Source: Wolbachia endosymbiont (group A) of Anomoia purmunda (GTDB taxonomy: Bacteria > Pseudomonadota > Alphaproteobacteria > Rickettsiales > Anaplasmataceae). Taken from it: a stretch of 64,000 nt of DNA. The stretch lies in assembly GCF_947251545.1 (NCBI RefSeq), contig NZ_OX366362.1, positions 310,001 through 374,000 on the forward strand, given 5' to 3'. Positions 9,800-19,684 of the stretch are shown here, one piece after another (the first letter of the stretch is position 1; every line of letters begins with the position of its first letter). Below the pieces are notes generated by a model that worked only from the letters and a program-made list of their open reading frames with translations, did not search any database and was not told the DNA's origin. The position numbers were made by a program, and so were the translations under genes.

Positions 9800-10780
9800 A
9801 TGATCTTAGCTGCAAAAATATTTTTTACCTCATTTGTTTTTGGGTTTATTCTTTTTCCCTATTTTATAAAGCTTCTAAAAAAAATAAGCAAAAATGGGCA
9901 ACCAATTAGATCATGTGGACCAGAAAGTCATTTAATAACAAAAAAGAATGTACCACCTATGGGCGGAATAATAATACTGATTTCTTCTTTATTACCAATT
10001 TTACTCTGGGCTCAGTTAACACCAGAAATTTTGCTGCTGATATTGATAACTCTATTTTTTGCTCTACTTGGATTTATTGATGATTATTTAAAATTGAAGA
10101 CAAATCACTATCGAGGTTTAAGTGCAAAAACCAAAATACTTATTCAGTTTATTGTTGCTCTGGTTGGTGTGTTTATACTTAAGCTATACTCTGCTGAAGG
10201 TTTTACAAAAACGTTCCTATTTAAAGGAGTAATAATCGATTTTGGCTATCTATATGTTCCGTTTGCTGCGTTTGTAATTGTCGGCTCTTCTAATGCTGTG
10301 AATCTCACAGATGGTTTGGATGGCCTTGCTGCAACTCAAGTCATCACTTCCTTTGCTTTTTTGGGGCTAATTGCATACATAACTCAAGCAGATATGAATA
10401 TTACTTTATTCTGCATTGCATTTATAGGAGCTATTCTAAGTTTCTTGTGGTTTAACACACATCCAGCAAAAATATTTATGGGTGATGTTGGTAGCTTGTC
10501 GGTAGGTGCAGCTTTAGGGTTAACTAGCGTCCTAATTAAAAGAGAAATGCTTTTTGCCGTTATTGGAATAATCTTTGTAATAGAGACTCTATCTGTTATT
10601 ATTCAGATATCATATTTTAAATATACAAAGTTTAAATATGGAAAAGGAAAAAGAGTTTTTCTTATGGCACCAATACATCATCACTTTGAAAAGAAGGGAT
10701 GGTCAGAAAATGCAATCGTTATGAAATTTTGGATAATTTCTATTATCTGTTCAGTTTTTACTATAACTTTCTTATTATAA
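9800..10780 (+). CDS. mraY: Phospho-N-acetylmuramoyl-pentapeptide transferase MraY
   Basis: MraY transfers phospho-MurNAc-pentapeptide from UDP to undecaprenyl phosphate at the inner membrane, forming lipid I. The 326-residue protein is almost wholly hydrophobic with about ten membrane helices. It shows the family motifs FIDDYLKLK (Asp-Asp), NLTDGLDGLA, FMGDVGSLSVGA and APIHHHFEKKGW. It lies 6 bp upstream of rnhB, suggesting co-transcription. MurD, which acts earlier in the same pathway, is encoded at 39373-40755; Wolbachia are known to keep lipid II synthesis despite lacking a normal wall. Confidence 0.97.
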   Translation: MILAAKIFFTSFVFGFILFPYFIKLLKKISKNGQPIRSCGPESHLITKKNVPPMGGIIILISSLLPILLWAQLTPEILLLILITLFFALLGFIDDYLKLKTNHYRGLSAKTKILIQFIVALVGVFILKLYSAEGFTKTFLFKGVIIDFGYLYVPFAAFVIVGSSNAVNLTDGLDGLAATQVITSFAFLGLIAYITQADMNITLFCIAFIGAILSFLWFNTHPAKIFMGDVGSLSVGAALGLTSVLIKREMLFAVIGIIFVIETLSVIIQISYFKYTKFKYGKGKRVFLMAPIHHHFEKKGWSENAIVMKFWIISIICSVFTITFLL

Positions 10781-10786
10781 AAACCT

Positions 10787-11383
10787 ATGAAATACCCAGA
10801 CTTTACATTAGAAAATAAATTATCAGGAGTGATAGCAGGAGTGGATGAAGTTGGAAGAGGTCCGCTAGCTGGTCCAGTAATATCCGCAGCCGTAGTGTTT
10901 ATTGATAGAAATACAATTATTGATGGAATCAACGACTCGAAAAAGTTGACTCCTCAATGTAGGCAAGTCCTATATGAAAAAATAACATCCGTTGCAAAAT
11001 TTGGTATAGGAATGGCAAGCGTAGAAGAAATAAATTCATACAATATCTTGCAAGCAACAAAACTTTCAATGAAACGTGCGTTAATAGACTTGGACCTAGA
11101 GTTAGATTATGTGCTAGTTGATGGTAATCAACCACCTGAAGTGAAATGGCAAGTGAAATCAATAGTAAATGGTGATAATTTGAGTACATCAATTGCAGCA
11201 GCTTCAATCGTTGCAAAAGTTACGAGAGATCGGCTTATGCAAGAATTGCACAATAAGCATCCTGAATATAATTGGTATAAAAATAAAGGATATGGGACAA
11301 AAGAGCACCTTAATGCTATTGGCCTTTATGGAATTACAGAACATCATAGAAAAAATTTTGCACCCATATCTCGGGCATTATAG
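10787..11383 (+). CDS. rnhB: Ribonuclease HII
   Basis: RNase HII removes RNA from RNA-DNA hybrids and single misincorporated ribonucleotides from DNA. The 198-residue protein has the family's GVDEVGRGPLAGPV motif (residues about 18-31, with the catalytic Asp-Glu pair), INDSKKLT, LVDGN and AAASIVAKVTRD, then KGYGTKEH near the C-terminus. Its length is typical. It follows mraY after 6 bp and converges on the virB9 gene, whose stop lies about 15 bp downstream. Confidence 0.96.
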   Translation: MKYPDFTLENKLSGVIAGVDEVGRGPLAGPVISAAVVFIDRNTIIDGINDSKKLTPQCRQVLYEKITSVAKFGIGMASVEEINSYNILQATKLSMKRALIDLDLELDYVLVDGNQPPEVKWQVKSIVNGDNLSTSIAAASIVAKVTRDRLMQELHNKHPEYNWYKNKGYGTKEHLNAIGLYGITEHHRKNFAPISRAL

Positions 11384-11397
11384 CCTTTAGATAGTAA

Positions 11398-12183
11398 TCA
11401 CTTACCTTTTTTGAAAGGCATGTTTTCATTAAATAGGCAAACTGTACTTGATCCATTCCTTAAGGTAAACACTGAACTCACCCTTTCGATTATCAGGTAG
11501 TTGTCAACTGTACGGAAATTTACTAAAGACTCATATCCTGCAGAATCAACCATAAAAACTGCCGGGAAATCAGAGTTTATTTTATTGAATTGTAGATATG
11601 TAAATTTTCCATCATCAAAAACCTTGATTGGTATTATTGACTGACTGCCTTTAACGTGCGAGATGGAATAATTAAAATTTAAGCCCTTCTTTACAATTTC
11701 AATGTCGTTTATATCAGGAATAATGGTATGACTAGCTTGTTCGAGGACATCACCGTTATTTGTTGTGTAAATCTCATCACTGCTAAATAGTGGATAAAGA
11801 AACCTTACTTCATATGCTAATCTTGGATCATCTAGTCCGGTTGCTTCTTCAGCATGAAGCTCAAAGTAATAAACTCTTTTATTGGTAATTATAGTTGCGT
11901 TAGTATCGGCAATATCATCTATAGGCTTAATAAACAATCTGTTACCTTGAGGAAGGAGTTGCCAACCAGTTGAATCACCCATTGAAAGGTTTTGTATTAC
12001 CTCCCCTGGTTCAAACAATATACTGGACTGATAACCATAAAAACCCGTATACTTATGTATAGCCTGTGGGTTATAATTTATCACCTTTATGTGATTATCT
12101 CCAGCTATTGAACGTGGCTCCTGTTTTGCAAGTGCATCACTACCACAGAGGAACAACAGTACGGCAAACAGTAAACCAATCAT
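11398..12183 (-). CDS. virB9: VirB9-family type IV secretion protein (paralogue outside the main operon)
   Basis: VirB9 is a periplasmic and outer-membrane component of the type IV secretion core complex. The 261-residue protein starts with a cleavable signal peptide (MIGLLFAVLLFLCGSDALA) and has the N-terminal VirB9 fold signatures: YGYQSSILFEPGEVIQNLSMGD, GWQLLPQGNRLFIKP, and the TNATIITNKRVYYFELHA stretch, followed by VRFLYP. The C-terminal domain, TYLQF and AVFMVDSAG...VNFRTVDNYLIIERV, also fits. It stands alone and convergent to rnhB, unlike the copy usually found with virB8, virB10, virB11 and virD4, which is not in this window. Separate virB9 duplicates are known in Rickettsiales. Confidence 0.9.
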   Translation of the reverse strand: MIGLLFAVLLFLCGSDALAKQEPRSIAGDNHIKVINYNPQAIHKYTGFYGYQSSILFEPGEVIQNLSMGDSTGWQLLPQGNRLFIKPIDDIADTNATIITNKRVYYFELHAEEATGLDDPRLAYEVRFLYPLFSSDEIYTTNNGDVLEQASHTIIPDINDIEIVKKGLNFNYSISHVKGSQSIIPIKVFDDGKFTYLQFNKINSDFPAVFMVDSAGYESLVNFRTVDNYLIIERVSSVFTLRNGSSTVCLFNENMPFKKGK

Positions 12184-12453
12184 AATATCAAAATAAATTA
12201 ATCTTCATTTTATCATTGATAGACATGTACTGCAACTGTTAAGCTATACTATAACCCCCAATTATAGGTTAGCAAGCGACAGAAAGCGCGGGCTTCATGA
12301 TACTGAATGAAAAAAAGGAAGCTATTTGGCTTGCCACCACTGCAGAGTGGCAGATTAGAAATTTGACATATGATGTTGAACATGTTAGTATTATTAACAA
12401 GTATTTAATATTTATATTAAAACTTTTTTAATTATATTTTGTGTGAGGAAATT

Positions 12454-14019
12454 ATGTCAGGTCCAATAGAAGGAAGTCAAAATGAACTGGAAGAATTGGG
12501 TAAGTTTAACCAGGTACAATGGAATAAGTTTGTGGAAGGTTCTATTAACAAGGAAAAGAAAGAGTTAAAAACAGCAGAAGAAAAATCTAAGACAAATAAA
12601 GGGAAAAGTATAGAAATCCTGGAAAAACATTTCCATGATAGAACACTGCAACCTCTTAGCGAGTTCAGGGAAGTAGGGAAGAAAGAAGTAGGTTGTAGTT
12701 CGGGATTTCAAGCAGAGCATCAGTATAAAGATGATAAAGCGACTTTCATGATTAAATCTATTTTAAATCACACGCTTACGGAAAAGGAAAAACAGTCTAA
12801 GTTAGAACAGTTCAAGGAATCTTATTATAGGGGGACGAGAAAAGTTATAAAGCTACAGAACTCTAATTTAAAGGATAGTCAAATAGATGATCGTATTGAT
12901 CCATACTGGCAACAAGCAGAAAGAGATATCTGTTACGATGACCTGAATGTTGCTGATTTTATTAGGGAGTATACTGCTGGTGATCTGTATAAGCTGCTTT
13001 TACATGATAGGGCTCCAATTGTTGAGTTAGTCACAAACAACGATTTGCCAGAAAAAAGATTCAAAAGAGATGAAATGCATAAGGATCAATTTAAAGAGCA
13101 CATTGAGCAAGAGAAAAAGCAAGATAAACTTTATCTGAGATCAAAATTCTTGGATAAATTTACAACATTAATGGACCTAAAGGAAAAAGGTGAAAATTAT
13201 CAAGATGCATCAGGGTTTGAGAAAATACTGGCTGCTCAAATATTACTCGGGGAAGTTGATATTGCACAATCAGAAAATTTTGGTGTAATAGAAAAAGAAT
13301 ATGAGAATGCAAAAGGTGAGAAAGTAAAAGAAAAACTCTGGGCAAAAATTGATCATGGTAGGTCATTTTATCTAAGTTTTAGTGATGCCAAAAATTATTT
13401 ACAAAACTTTTGTTTTTTTCTGCTCCAACTGAGAAGCTATGGCATAAAAATAGATCTAGGAAAGCTATCAAAAGAGCTAGGTAGGTTTATTGACTACTAT
13501 GATAAAAACAAAGAGAAATTTGAAGCTTTAATAGATAAAAAGACAAGTAGTCTAAATCATATATTGAATTCCAACATGAAATTTGAGCTTAGGTATATGG
13601 ATGAATCTGGACTCCATAGGAGAAATTTTAAGTGTATAGATAGGGAGTTTAAAAGTCAAGAAGTGCATTTTTTGCTTCAAACTGTTCTTAACAACTCTCC
13701 AAGTACTAATTTGAGTAGTTACTTTAAGCAAAGGTTAGAAACCCAAGTTGGAATGGCAAGAAATCTTGCTGGAGCATTGAAAAGCTTAGATAAAGTTGAA
13801 AAGACTTATAGTTACGTGGTTAAACCTTCATTCTGTCTATTTGTTCCAACGTTAATAGCAGCAATATTTACAAGTGGAACTGTGGGTACAGCTTTTACTG
13901 TAGCTGCAGTAGTAACAGGAACATGCATGCTTATTGGAATAGTGACAAGTATTTGTCTTTATGTTTATGCGCTAAATAGCTGCAATAGCAACATTAGACT
14001 TCTTTCAAAATTCATGTAG
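12454..14019 (+). CDS. Hypothetical protein with C-terminal hydrophobic hairpin, 3' end altered by an insertion sequence
   Basis: This is an unrecognised protein of 521 residues from the ATG at 12454, which I prefer because GAGGAA lies just upstream; an in-frame TTG at 12439 is possible. Most of it is charged and helical (many Lys, Glu and Gln). Residues about 458-510 form two adjacent hydrophobic segments separated by a short Gly/Thr turn, a bilobed hairpin of the kind seen in vacuole-membrane proteins of intracellular bacteria. The last codons (LLSKFM) and the stop lie in the terminal inverted repeat of an IS5-type remnant starting at 13996, so the original C-terminus has been replaced. Its loss may be small, because the membrane hairpin is complete. 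Function is unknown; a secreted host-facing protein is a guess. Confidence 0.7.
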   Translation: MSGPIEGSQNELEELGKFNQVQWNKFVEGSINKEKKELKTAEEKSKTNKGKSIEILEKHFHDRTLQPLSEFREVGKKEVGCSSGFQAEHQYKDDKATFMIKSILNHTLTEKEKQSKLEQFKESYYRGTRKVIKLQNSNLKDSQIDDRIDPYWQQAERDICYDDLNVADFIREYTAGDLYKLLLHDRAPIVELVTNNDLPEKRFKRDEMHKDQFKEHIEQEKKQDKLYLRSKFLDKFTTLMDLKEKGENYQDASGFEKILAAQILLGEVDIAQSENFGVIEKEYENAKGEKVKEKLWAKIDHGRSFYLSFSDAKNYLQNFCFFLLQLRSYGIKIDLGKLSKELGRFIDYYDKNKEKFEALIDKKTSSLNHILNSNMKFELRYMDESGLHRRNFKCIDREFKSQEVHFLLQTVLNNSPSTNLSSYFKQRLETQVGMARNLAGALKSLDKVEKTYSYVVKPSFCLFVPTLIAAIFTSGTVGTAFTVAAVVTGTCMLIGIVTSICLYVYALNSCNSNIRLLSKFM

Positions 14020-14223
14020 GGAGCTCAAAATTGTGAATTGCAGCAATCAAATTAAACCTTAAACCAAAACGTTTTCGTCGGTTTCTATACCTGTCCGAGA
14101 TGATTTTAAACCTTTTCAATTACGTTTTCAACAATTGCCCTTTGGCTCATAAGTGCCCTGTTCTCTTTTTTGTTCTTTGCTTAACGGATTCTTTTTCGTT
14201 TTCCTGTGCGGTAATACAACATT
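13996..14223 (-). mobile_element. Partial IS5-family (ISWpi1-like) element, inverted remnant
   Basis: These 226-228 bp are the reverse complement of the right end of the complete element that follows (14876-15102): the same terminal agacttctttcaaaatt, then the same sequence through gcggtaatacaac. The remainder of this copy is absent on both sides of the next element. It has 6 T where the other copies have 8 in one homopolymer. Confidence 0.9.
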
Positions 14224-15102
14224 AGACTTCTTTCAAAATTGTTAGAGGGAGTGTAAGATGAAGTATTTGAAAGCATGAAATATAAGGAAATAGAAAAGTT
14301 AGAAGGAGAAAAGTTTCGACGTTTAACAGGGGTAAAAAAAGCAACATTTGAGCGAATGGTAGAAATTCTAGAAGTGGAGGATAAAAGAAAAAAAGCTAGA
14401 AGTGGAAGAAAAAGTAAACTTTGCATAGAAGACAGGCTACTTATGGCACTGGAATATATAAGAGAATATCGTACATATTTTCATATTGGGCAAAGCTATG
14501 GCATGAGTGAAAGTAACAGTTTTAAAATAATAAGATGGGTAGAAGACATATTAATAAAACATCCAGATTTTGCATTACCAGGAAAAAAAGAGCTATTAAA
14601 GAGTGATGTAGAATATGAAGTTTTAGTAATAGACGGAACTGAAACGCCAGTAGAGAGACCAAAAAAAAGCAAAAGCCCTTCTACTCTGGAAAGAAAAAAA
14701 GGCATACTATAAAAACACAAATAGTAACAGAGAAGAAGAGTAGAAAAGTCATATGCACATCTTTCTCGAATGGTAGAAAACACGGATGTTTAGAGAATCA
14801 AAGGTAGCAGTATTGCCGCAAACTAAAATCTTAGCTGATGCCGGCTACAGGGGAATGCAGAAGATACACAAAAATGTTGTATTACCGCACAGGAAAACGA
14901 AAAAGAATCCGTTAAGCAAAGAACAAAAAAAAGAGAACAGGGCACTTATGAGCCAAAGGGCAATTGTTGAAAACGTAATTGAAAAGGTTTAAAATCATCT
15001 CGGACAGGTATAGAAACCGACGAAAACGTTTTGGTTTAAGGTTTAATTTGATTGCTGCAATTCACAATTTTGAGCTCCCTACATGAATTTTGAAAGAAGT
15101 CT
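14224..15102 (+). mobile_element. IS5-family element (ISWpi1-like), full length
   Basis: An 879-bp element with 17-bp terminal inverted repeats (agacttctttcaaaatt), the same length as the copy at 58826-59704. Both copies are bordered by TA (or ATT) on each side, compatible with a short target duplication. The encoded transposase is IS5-type with two reading frames plus further lesions. Confidence 0.9.
14275..15085 (+). pseudogene. IS5-family transposase, broken
   Basis: The first frame (14275-14712) encodes the helix-turn-helix part (GRKSKLCIEDRLLMALEY, FHIGQSYGMSES) and the first catalytic Asp in VLVIDGTETPVERP. A run of eight A at 14661-14668 is the likely programmed -1 frameshift; past it the second frame reads KPFYSGKKKRHTIKTQ. 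That frame then stops at about 14806 because about 7 nt seem missing after NGRKH. The next segment (ILADAGYRGMQ, 14786-14992) lies in another frame, and the final RYRNRRKRFGLRFN is displaced again near 14983. So two lesions lie beyond the programmed shift and the enzyme is probably inactive. Confidence 0.85.
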
Positions 15103-15225
15103 ATTCTATTCCTAAACTTTTCTTAATTAACTTTAAAATCATAGAAAATACTGTCGTAAAAGCTTGTTCGTGTGAAACTCAACACAATGGATTCTCTGAA
15201 AAGTTTTCGAGTATATTATATTTTT

Positions 15226-15430
15226 AATTTGTAGAATAAGGTTTTTTCCTTTTTGCATGTTTCACCTAAAAAGGACACATTTTAGACTTCTTTGTTGAAA
15301 TAACACAGAAACAAAAGTGCTGTTTATTGCAGCTTTTGGGTAATTTAATGGTAAAAATTTCAGAGAGAAATTTTATACACTATCGCTGATATTTTTCCTT
15401 AAGTTGACGCCATTGGCTGAACGGATACGA
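15226..15430 (+). mobile_element. Miniature element remnant (same family as 58757-59848)
   Basis: The 15103-15582 gap holds no gene. Its 15226-15430 part matches the sequence flanking the second IS5 copy (shared cctttttgcatg, aaaagtgctgttt and ccttaagttgacgccattg blocks) and ends in ctgaacggatac, the same 12 bp that end the IS66 element. The left end is missing, apparently lost with the IS5 rearrangement. The right limit is clear; the left one is approximate. Confidence 0.6.
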
Positions 15431-15582
15431 ATTTTCTTTGCTAATTGGAAAGTTTTCCACCATTTTTATTCCCTTCGTTAATAATTGAATTTTACAGCAC
15501 TAAATATTTAAGAAGTATTAGTACAAAGATGTCGATAAAATTATTTACATTTTTATACTATGCACATTACATCATGTGTTAT

Positions 15583-17496
15583 TTAACCTTGCAATAATTT
15601 TTTTATTCTTGCTGCTTCTTCAAACTCTAAATTTTTAGCATGCTCTATCATTTGCTTTCTTAAATCATCCTTATTAGTATTTACTTTCGGTTCTGCTATT
15701 GCCCTCTCTTGTAAGGTGTTTGATATAGGTTTTATTATAGTCTTTGGGACAATATTGTGCAATATATTATGTTCTTCTTGTTTTTTTCTTCTTCTTTCGG
15801 TCTCTCTTAATGCACGATCCAGAGAACCAGTGATTTTATCTGCATACAAAATTGCTCTACCTTCAGCATTACGTGCAGCACGACCGATCGTTTGAATTAA
15901 TGAAGTTTCCGATCGCAAAAATCCTTCTTTATCAGCATCCAAAATTGCAACCAACCCACACTCTGGAATATCAAGACCTTCCCTCAGCAAGTTAACACCT
16001 ACTAAAACATCGATTTCTTTAGATCTTAATTTATATATAATTTCTATTCTCTCCAGCGCAGCAATATCAGAATGCAAATAACTCACTCTCATATTAAATT
16101 CACTCATATATTCAGCTAAATTTTCAGCCATTTTTTTCGTCAATGTAGTGACTAAAACACAAAATCCCTTCCCTATTGTCACTTGTGCCTCGTGAATTAC
16201 ATCATCAATTTGACTCTCTATTGGTTTCACAATGCAGATTGGGTCTGTAAGCCCTGTTGGACGGATAACTTGCTCTATAAATACATTATTGGTCTTTGCC
16301 AACTCATACTTTCCGGGAGTGGCTGAAATGTAAATAGTCTGCGGCCTAACTCCCTCCCATTCTTCAAATTTTAATGGACGATTATCAAAAGCGGAAGGGA
16401 GCCTAAAACCATAATCAATCAATTTCTTTTTACGTGCTTCATTGCCACTATACATTGCACCTACTTGGGGAACAGTTACATGACTCTCATCAACAAATAA
16501 AATTACGTCTTTAGGTAAATATTCAAACAAAGTAGGCGGTGGATCCCCAGCTTCCATTCCATAGAGATAACGCGAATAATTTTCAATACCTTTACATATT
16601 CCTGTTGTTCTGATCATTTCGATATCAAAATTAGTGCGTTGCTCGAGGCGCTTTGCTTCAACAATCTTGTTTTGCGAGTAGTAATAATCCAAGCGTTCAT
16701 GTAGCTCTTTTTTGACTAGTTCAATTGCCTGCAACAAAGCCTCACGCGGGGTTATGTAATAGCTATTTGGAAAAATGGTGATTTTATTTACGCCTTTGGT
16801 AACATTGCCCGTTATAGCATCAACTTCAGAAATTTCTTCTATTTCATCGCCAAATAACGATAAACGCCAAGCTTTATTTTCATAATGGGAAGGAAATATA
16901 TCAATAATATCGCCGCGCACTCTGAAATATCCTCTCTCAAACCTGGCATCAGAGCGCTTGTATTGGAGATCAGTTAAGTTGCTCAGGAAATCATTAATAC
17001 GAATTTTATTTCCAACACTAAGCGGTATGATCATGCTGCGATAGCTCTCAGGCGAACCAAGACCGTATATGCAGGAAACACTGGCAACTACGATCGTATC
17101 CCTGCGCTCCAAAAGGGAGCAGATGGTGGAATAACGCAGCATCTCAATTCTTTCGTTGATTGCAGAATCTTTTTCGATATAAGTATCAGTTTGTGGTAAA
17201 TAGGCTTCAGGTTGATAATAATCATAATAAGAAATGAAGTATTCAACAGCATTATGGGGAAACAATCCTTTCATTTCCTCATAAAGCTGTGCTGCTAAAG
17301 TTTTATTGTGTGCCATAATTAATGCAGGCCTGTTTGTCCTTGCAATAACATTTGCCATAGTAAAAGTTTTCCCAGAACCAGTAACTCCAAGCAAAAGCTG
17401 ATCTCTTTTATTGCTATTTAGCCCTGCAATTAAGCTATCGATTGCTTGTGGTTGATCCCCAGCCGGTTGAAAATGTGTAGCGATTTGAAATTCCAT
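15583..17496 (-). CDS. uvrB: Excinuclease ABC subunit B
   Basis: UvrB is the damage-verifying helicase-like subunit of nucleotide excision repair; it is loaded by UvrA and recruits UvrC. The 637-residue protein has Walker [11 protein letters not shown] (residues about 38-47), the beta-hairpin region [39 protein letters not shown]-type FVDESHVT, motif V/VI with [14 protein letters not shown] and QTIGRAARN, and a C-terminal UVR domain ([23 protein letters not shown]) that binds UvrC. Length and motifs are complete. It is monocistronic, with repeats on both sides. Confidence 0.98.
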   Translation of the reverse strand: MEFQIATHFQPAGDQPQAIDSLIAGLNSNKRDQLLLGVTGSGKTFTMANVIARTNRPALIMAHNKTLAAQLYEEMKGLFPHNAVEYFISYYDYYQPEAYLPQTDTYIEKDSAINERIEMLRYSTICSLLERRDTIVVASVSCIYGLGSPESYRSMIIPLSVGNKIRINDFLSNLTDLQYKRSDARFERGYFRVRGDIIDIFPSHYENKAWRLSLFGDEIEEISEVDAITGNVTKGVNKITIFPNSYYITPREALLQAIELVKKELHERLDYYYSQNKIVEAKRLEQRTNFDIEMIRTTGICKGIENYSRYLYGMEAGDPPPTLFEYLPKDVILFVDESHVTVPQVGAMYSGNEARKKKLIDYGFRLPSAFDNRPLKFEEWEGVRPQTIYISATPGKYELAKTNNVFIEQVIRPTGLTDPICIVKPIESQIDDVIHEAQVTIGKGFCVLVTTLTKKMAENLAEYMSEFNMRVSYLHSDIAALERIEIIYKLRSKEIDVLVGVNLLREGLDIPECGLVAILDADKEGFLRSETSLIQTIGRAARNAEGRAILYADKITGSLDRALRETERRRKKQEEHNILHNIVPKTIIKPISNTLQERAIAEPKVNTNKDDLRKQMIEHAKNLEFEEAARIKKLLQG

Positions 17497-17598
17497 AGAC
17501 TTTACTTACTATCTTTGATTCATTGTATAGTAAACACTATATTGCTTTTAAGATAAGTTGTATAGCTATCGTAAAGCCATAAAACATTAACCAACAAT

Positions 17599-18114
17599 AG
17601 ACTTCTTGCATAACCATATAACACACTTTTATTGGGAATAGAAACGAAAAAACTTGCTTGACACCCTTCGCCAGCCCCCCTATCATGAAACTGAAGCTAT
17701 TTATTTATCTTCGCAATCTCTGCAGTGGATTAATGATAAAAAAACTTAATGTATTTGGCGTAAATCATGCTTAATTTTTTGCACTATGTGCATCTCATGT
17801 CTTTATAAAACTTTTAGGTTTCTAGCTATACAAGCCGAAACGCGCTTATAAAGCGTTTAAGACAGTAAAAGACGTCAAATAGACGAGGGAGAATTTCAAT
17901 ACTAGCTACCCTAGGGTTTCTTTGCCTTTTTTTTACTTGGTAAATTTCTTAACGTTTATAATTTAGATTAGTTGCGGCTTAAAAGTAGCTGAATCGCGGT
18001 TATTAAGCGTTTAAAATAAAAAAACGCCATACTTGAAAGTATAATGTAAGTAACTAGCCAACTACGCGGCTTCTTTTGCCTTTTTTTTTATTTGGTAAAT
18101 TTCTTGATATTTAT
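17599..18114 (+). repeat. Long dispersed repeat R1, copy 1
   Basis: About 515 bp with close relatives at 40784-41285 and, reversed, at 55991-56461. Shared landmarks are agacttcttgcat at the start, gaagctatttatttatcttcgc, caaatcatg-like and acgcgcttataaagcg stretches, and two similar sub-units each ending in cttttgcctttttt...ggtaaatttctt. No credible open reading frame is seen. An IS66 element begins exactly where this copy stops. Confidence 0.85.
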
Positions 18115-19572
18115 GTATCCGTTCAGCTAAGTGGTGTGAGAGACGATAGATAAGAGGTTTTGGAAAAGATTGAGACCCATTTGTTTCCATGTTAAGTATA
18201 ACGAAATTATCCGTTCAAGGAATGCATTTCCCCGCTTCGATTGTGTAAAATATGAGTTTTTACGGTAAACGACATAATGCCGAATTTGCCGTTCAGCGTG
18301 GTTATTTGTCAGCGGAATATTTTCTGGGTCATCTAAAAATTTCCACATCATTCTTTCAGATTTCAAAATATTTTTGCAACTCGAGAAGCTCCAATTGCTT
18401 CAGGTAAGCGAGATATTTCCTTCAAATAATACCTTGTACGTTTTCGCAATTTTCTTGCACGTTTGGCAAATCTTAAAACGTCTATCTCATTTTTTAGTAA
18501 AGCTTTTTTTAGTGCAAATAATTCAGTAGTTACATTTCTTAAGTAACAGCCGAGAACTTTAACTTCAATATTCCAACTATGCGCTAATCTTTCAAAATCT
18601 CTTGATAAATGTGCCCAACAGATTTGCCTGTTTTTATCGGCAAAATAGTTGTATGCTGCATACCTATCAGTTACTACCAAGCTATTGCGATTGCAGCATA
18701 CACTATTTTTTAAAACTTTCATTCCCCTTGATTCTGTCAATTTTACAAAACTTGCTGTATTACTGGCAAACACCAACCAAGTTTACCTTTGTTATAATGG
18801 CTCGTTTCATCGATATGCAGAACTTCACTTTTACTTACTTCTTGCTCGATTTGCTCATACGCTTCTTGGCATTTTTCTGCAACTATAGCCTCGCTATTTG
18901 ACACGCTACCAACACTGATGTCCAGGTTGAAAATATTTTTTTGCTACTTCTCTTTTCGAGTTCTTGTAAAATCCGCTCAGCGCTGCGATTATTGACTTAA
19001 CTTTTGGACCAAATGTATCCGCAGTAACACCTTCTGGTAGCCTGCTATTTTTTCTTTTTCCACACTTGCAACAGCGGCCATTGGTATTCCACAACATAAG
19101 CTGGCAAATCAACTTTTTGATGAATGTATGGCTCTTTCGATATCGCAATTTCTCCTCCGCACTCGCAAGAACTCTATTTTCACCACTTCATCTGCTTCCA
19201 TTTTAGGGCGATACTTTCCTTCATGCCCAATCTGTGCCCCTATTTTCCTGTCACTTTTTTTCTTTTTCTTCTTTAGCTTGTATAACTCTTTTGAGCTCGG
19301 TATCGATGAATTTTGTGAATTCAGACCTAGTCTTTCTTTCAATTCAGCATTTTCGATTCTTAGCGCCTTATTCTCAGATCTAAAATTTTCGTTTTCTATC
19401 TCTAACCTCTTTATCTCTGCTTTTAGTTGCTCTATCTCTATTTTAAAGCTTTCACAGAGCTTGAGAAGACTAGCTAGTAGATCAGACATATTTACCACAC
19501 ATACTACTTGTGATATTATGTTTTTAGCACTCCTTGTCTACTTTTTATTTTACCGCTCCGCTGAACGGATAC
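18115..19572 (-). mobile_element. IS66-family element (single transposase gene, decayed)
   Basis: The element is 1458 bp, bounded by gtatccgttcagc on the left and its reverse complement gctgaacggatac on the right, with partial similarity continuing to about 20 bp. It carries only the large transposase and no tnpA or tnpB, as in the ISBst12-like branch of IS66. The flanking 8 bp (atatttat and aaaaactt) do not match, but both flanks belong to R1-type repeat, so a rearrangement may have erased the duplication. Confidence 0.85.
18127..19498 (-). pseudogene. IS66 transposase (TnpC-like), broken by several frameshifts
   Basis: Pieces of one transposase occur in order on the minus strand in different frames. 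At 19498-19109 there is a coiled-coil leucine-zipper N-terminus (EIEQLKAEIKRLEIENE) followed by NSSIPSSK. At 19148-18906 there is the Cys-rich zinc-finger part (CCKCGKRK) and GVTADTFGPKVKSIIAALSGFY. At 18776-18363 there is the catalytic core VVTDRYAAYNYF and CWAHLSRDFERLA. At 18366-18127 there is the end, NNHAERQIRHYV and YFTQSKRGNAFLERI. At least three frame changes separate them, so no full-length enzyme can be made without repair. Confidence 0.88.
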
Positions 19573-19582
19573 AAAAACTTGC

Positions 19583-19638
19583 TTGACACCCTTCGCCAGC
19601 CCCCTTATCATGATAAGGGGGCTGGCGAAGGGTGTCAA
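19583..19638. repeat. Perfect 56-bp palindrome, possible bidirectional terminator
   Basis: Two 28-bp arms (ttgacacccttcgccagc... and its exact complement) meet head to head at 19610/19611 with no spacer. One arm matches the beginning of repeat R1 at 17653-17680 and 40830-40857. It lies between the IS66 element and the 3' end of the lysyl-tRNA synthetase gene, where an RNA copy would fold into a long hairpin. Confidence 0.92.
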
Positions 19639-19684
19639 AGAATTCTTATTAAAACTAAAGAGCTCAAATGAAAGAAGGTAAACT

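Noticed and set aside
12297..12431. A 44-codon open frame before the 12454 gene.
   Set aside because: No ribosome-binding site, unremarkable composition, AT-rich end and no family likeness; probably chance, though the region has some dyad symmetry (gcaagc...gcttgc).
12184..12453. Possible 6S-like or other small RNA between virB9 and the 12454 gene.
   Set aside because: Only a short dyad is visible and no complete stem or conserved bubble could be drawn by eye.
18127..19498. Four separate open frames of 79 to 137 codons in the IS66 element.
   Set aside because: They are consecutive pieces of one transposase in different frames and were merged into one pseudogene.
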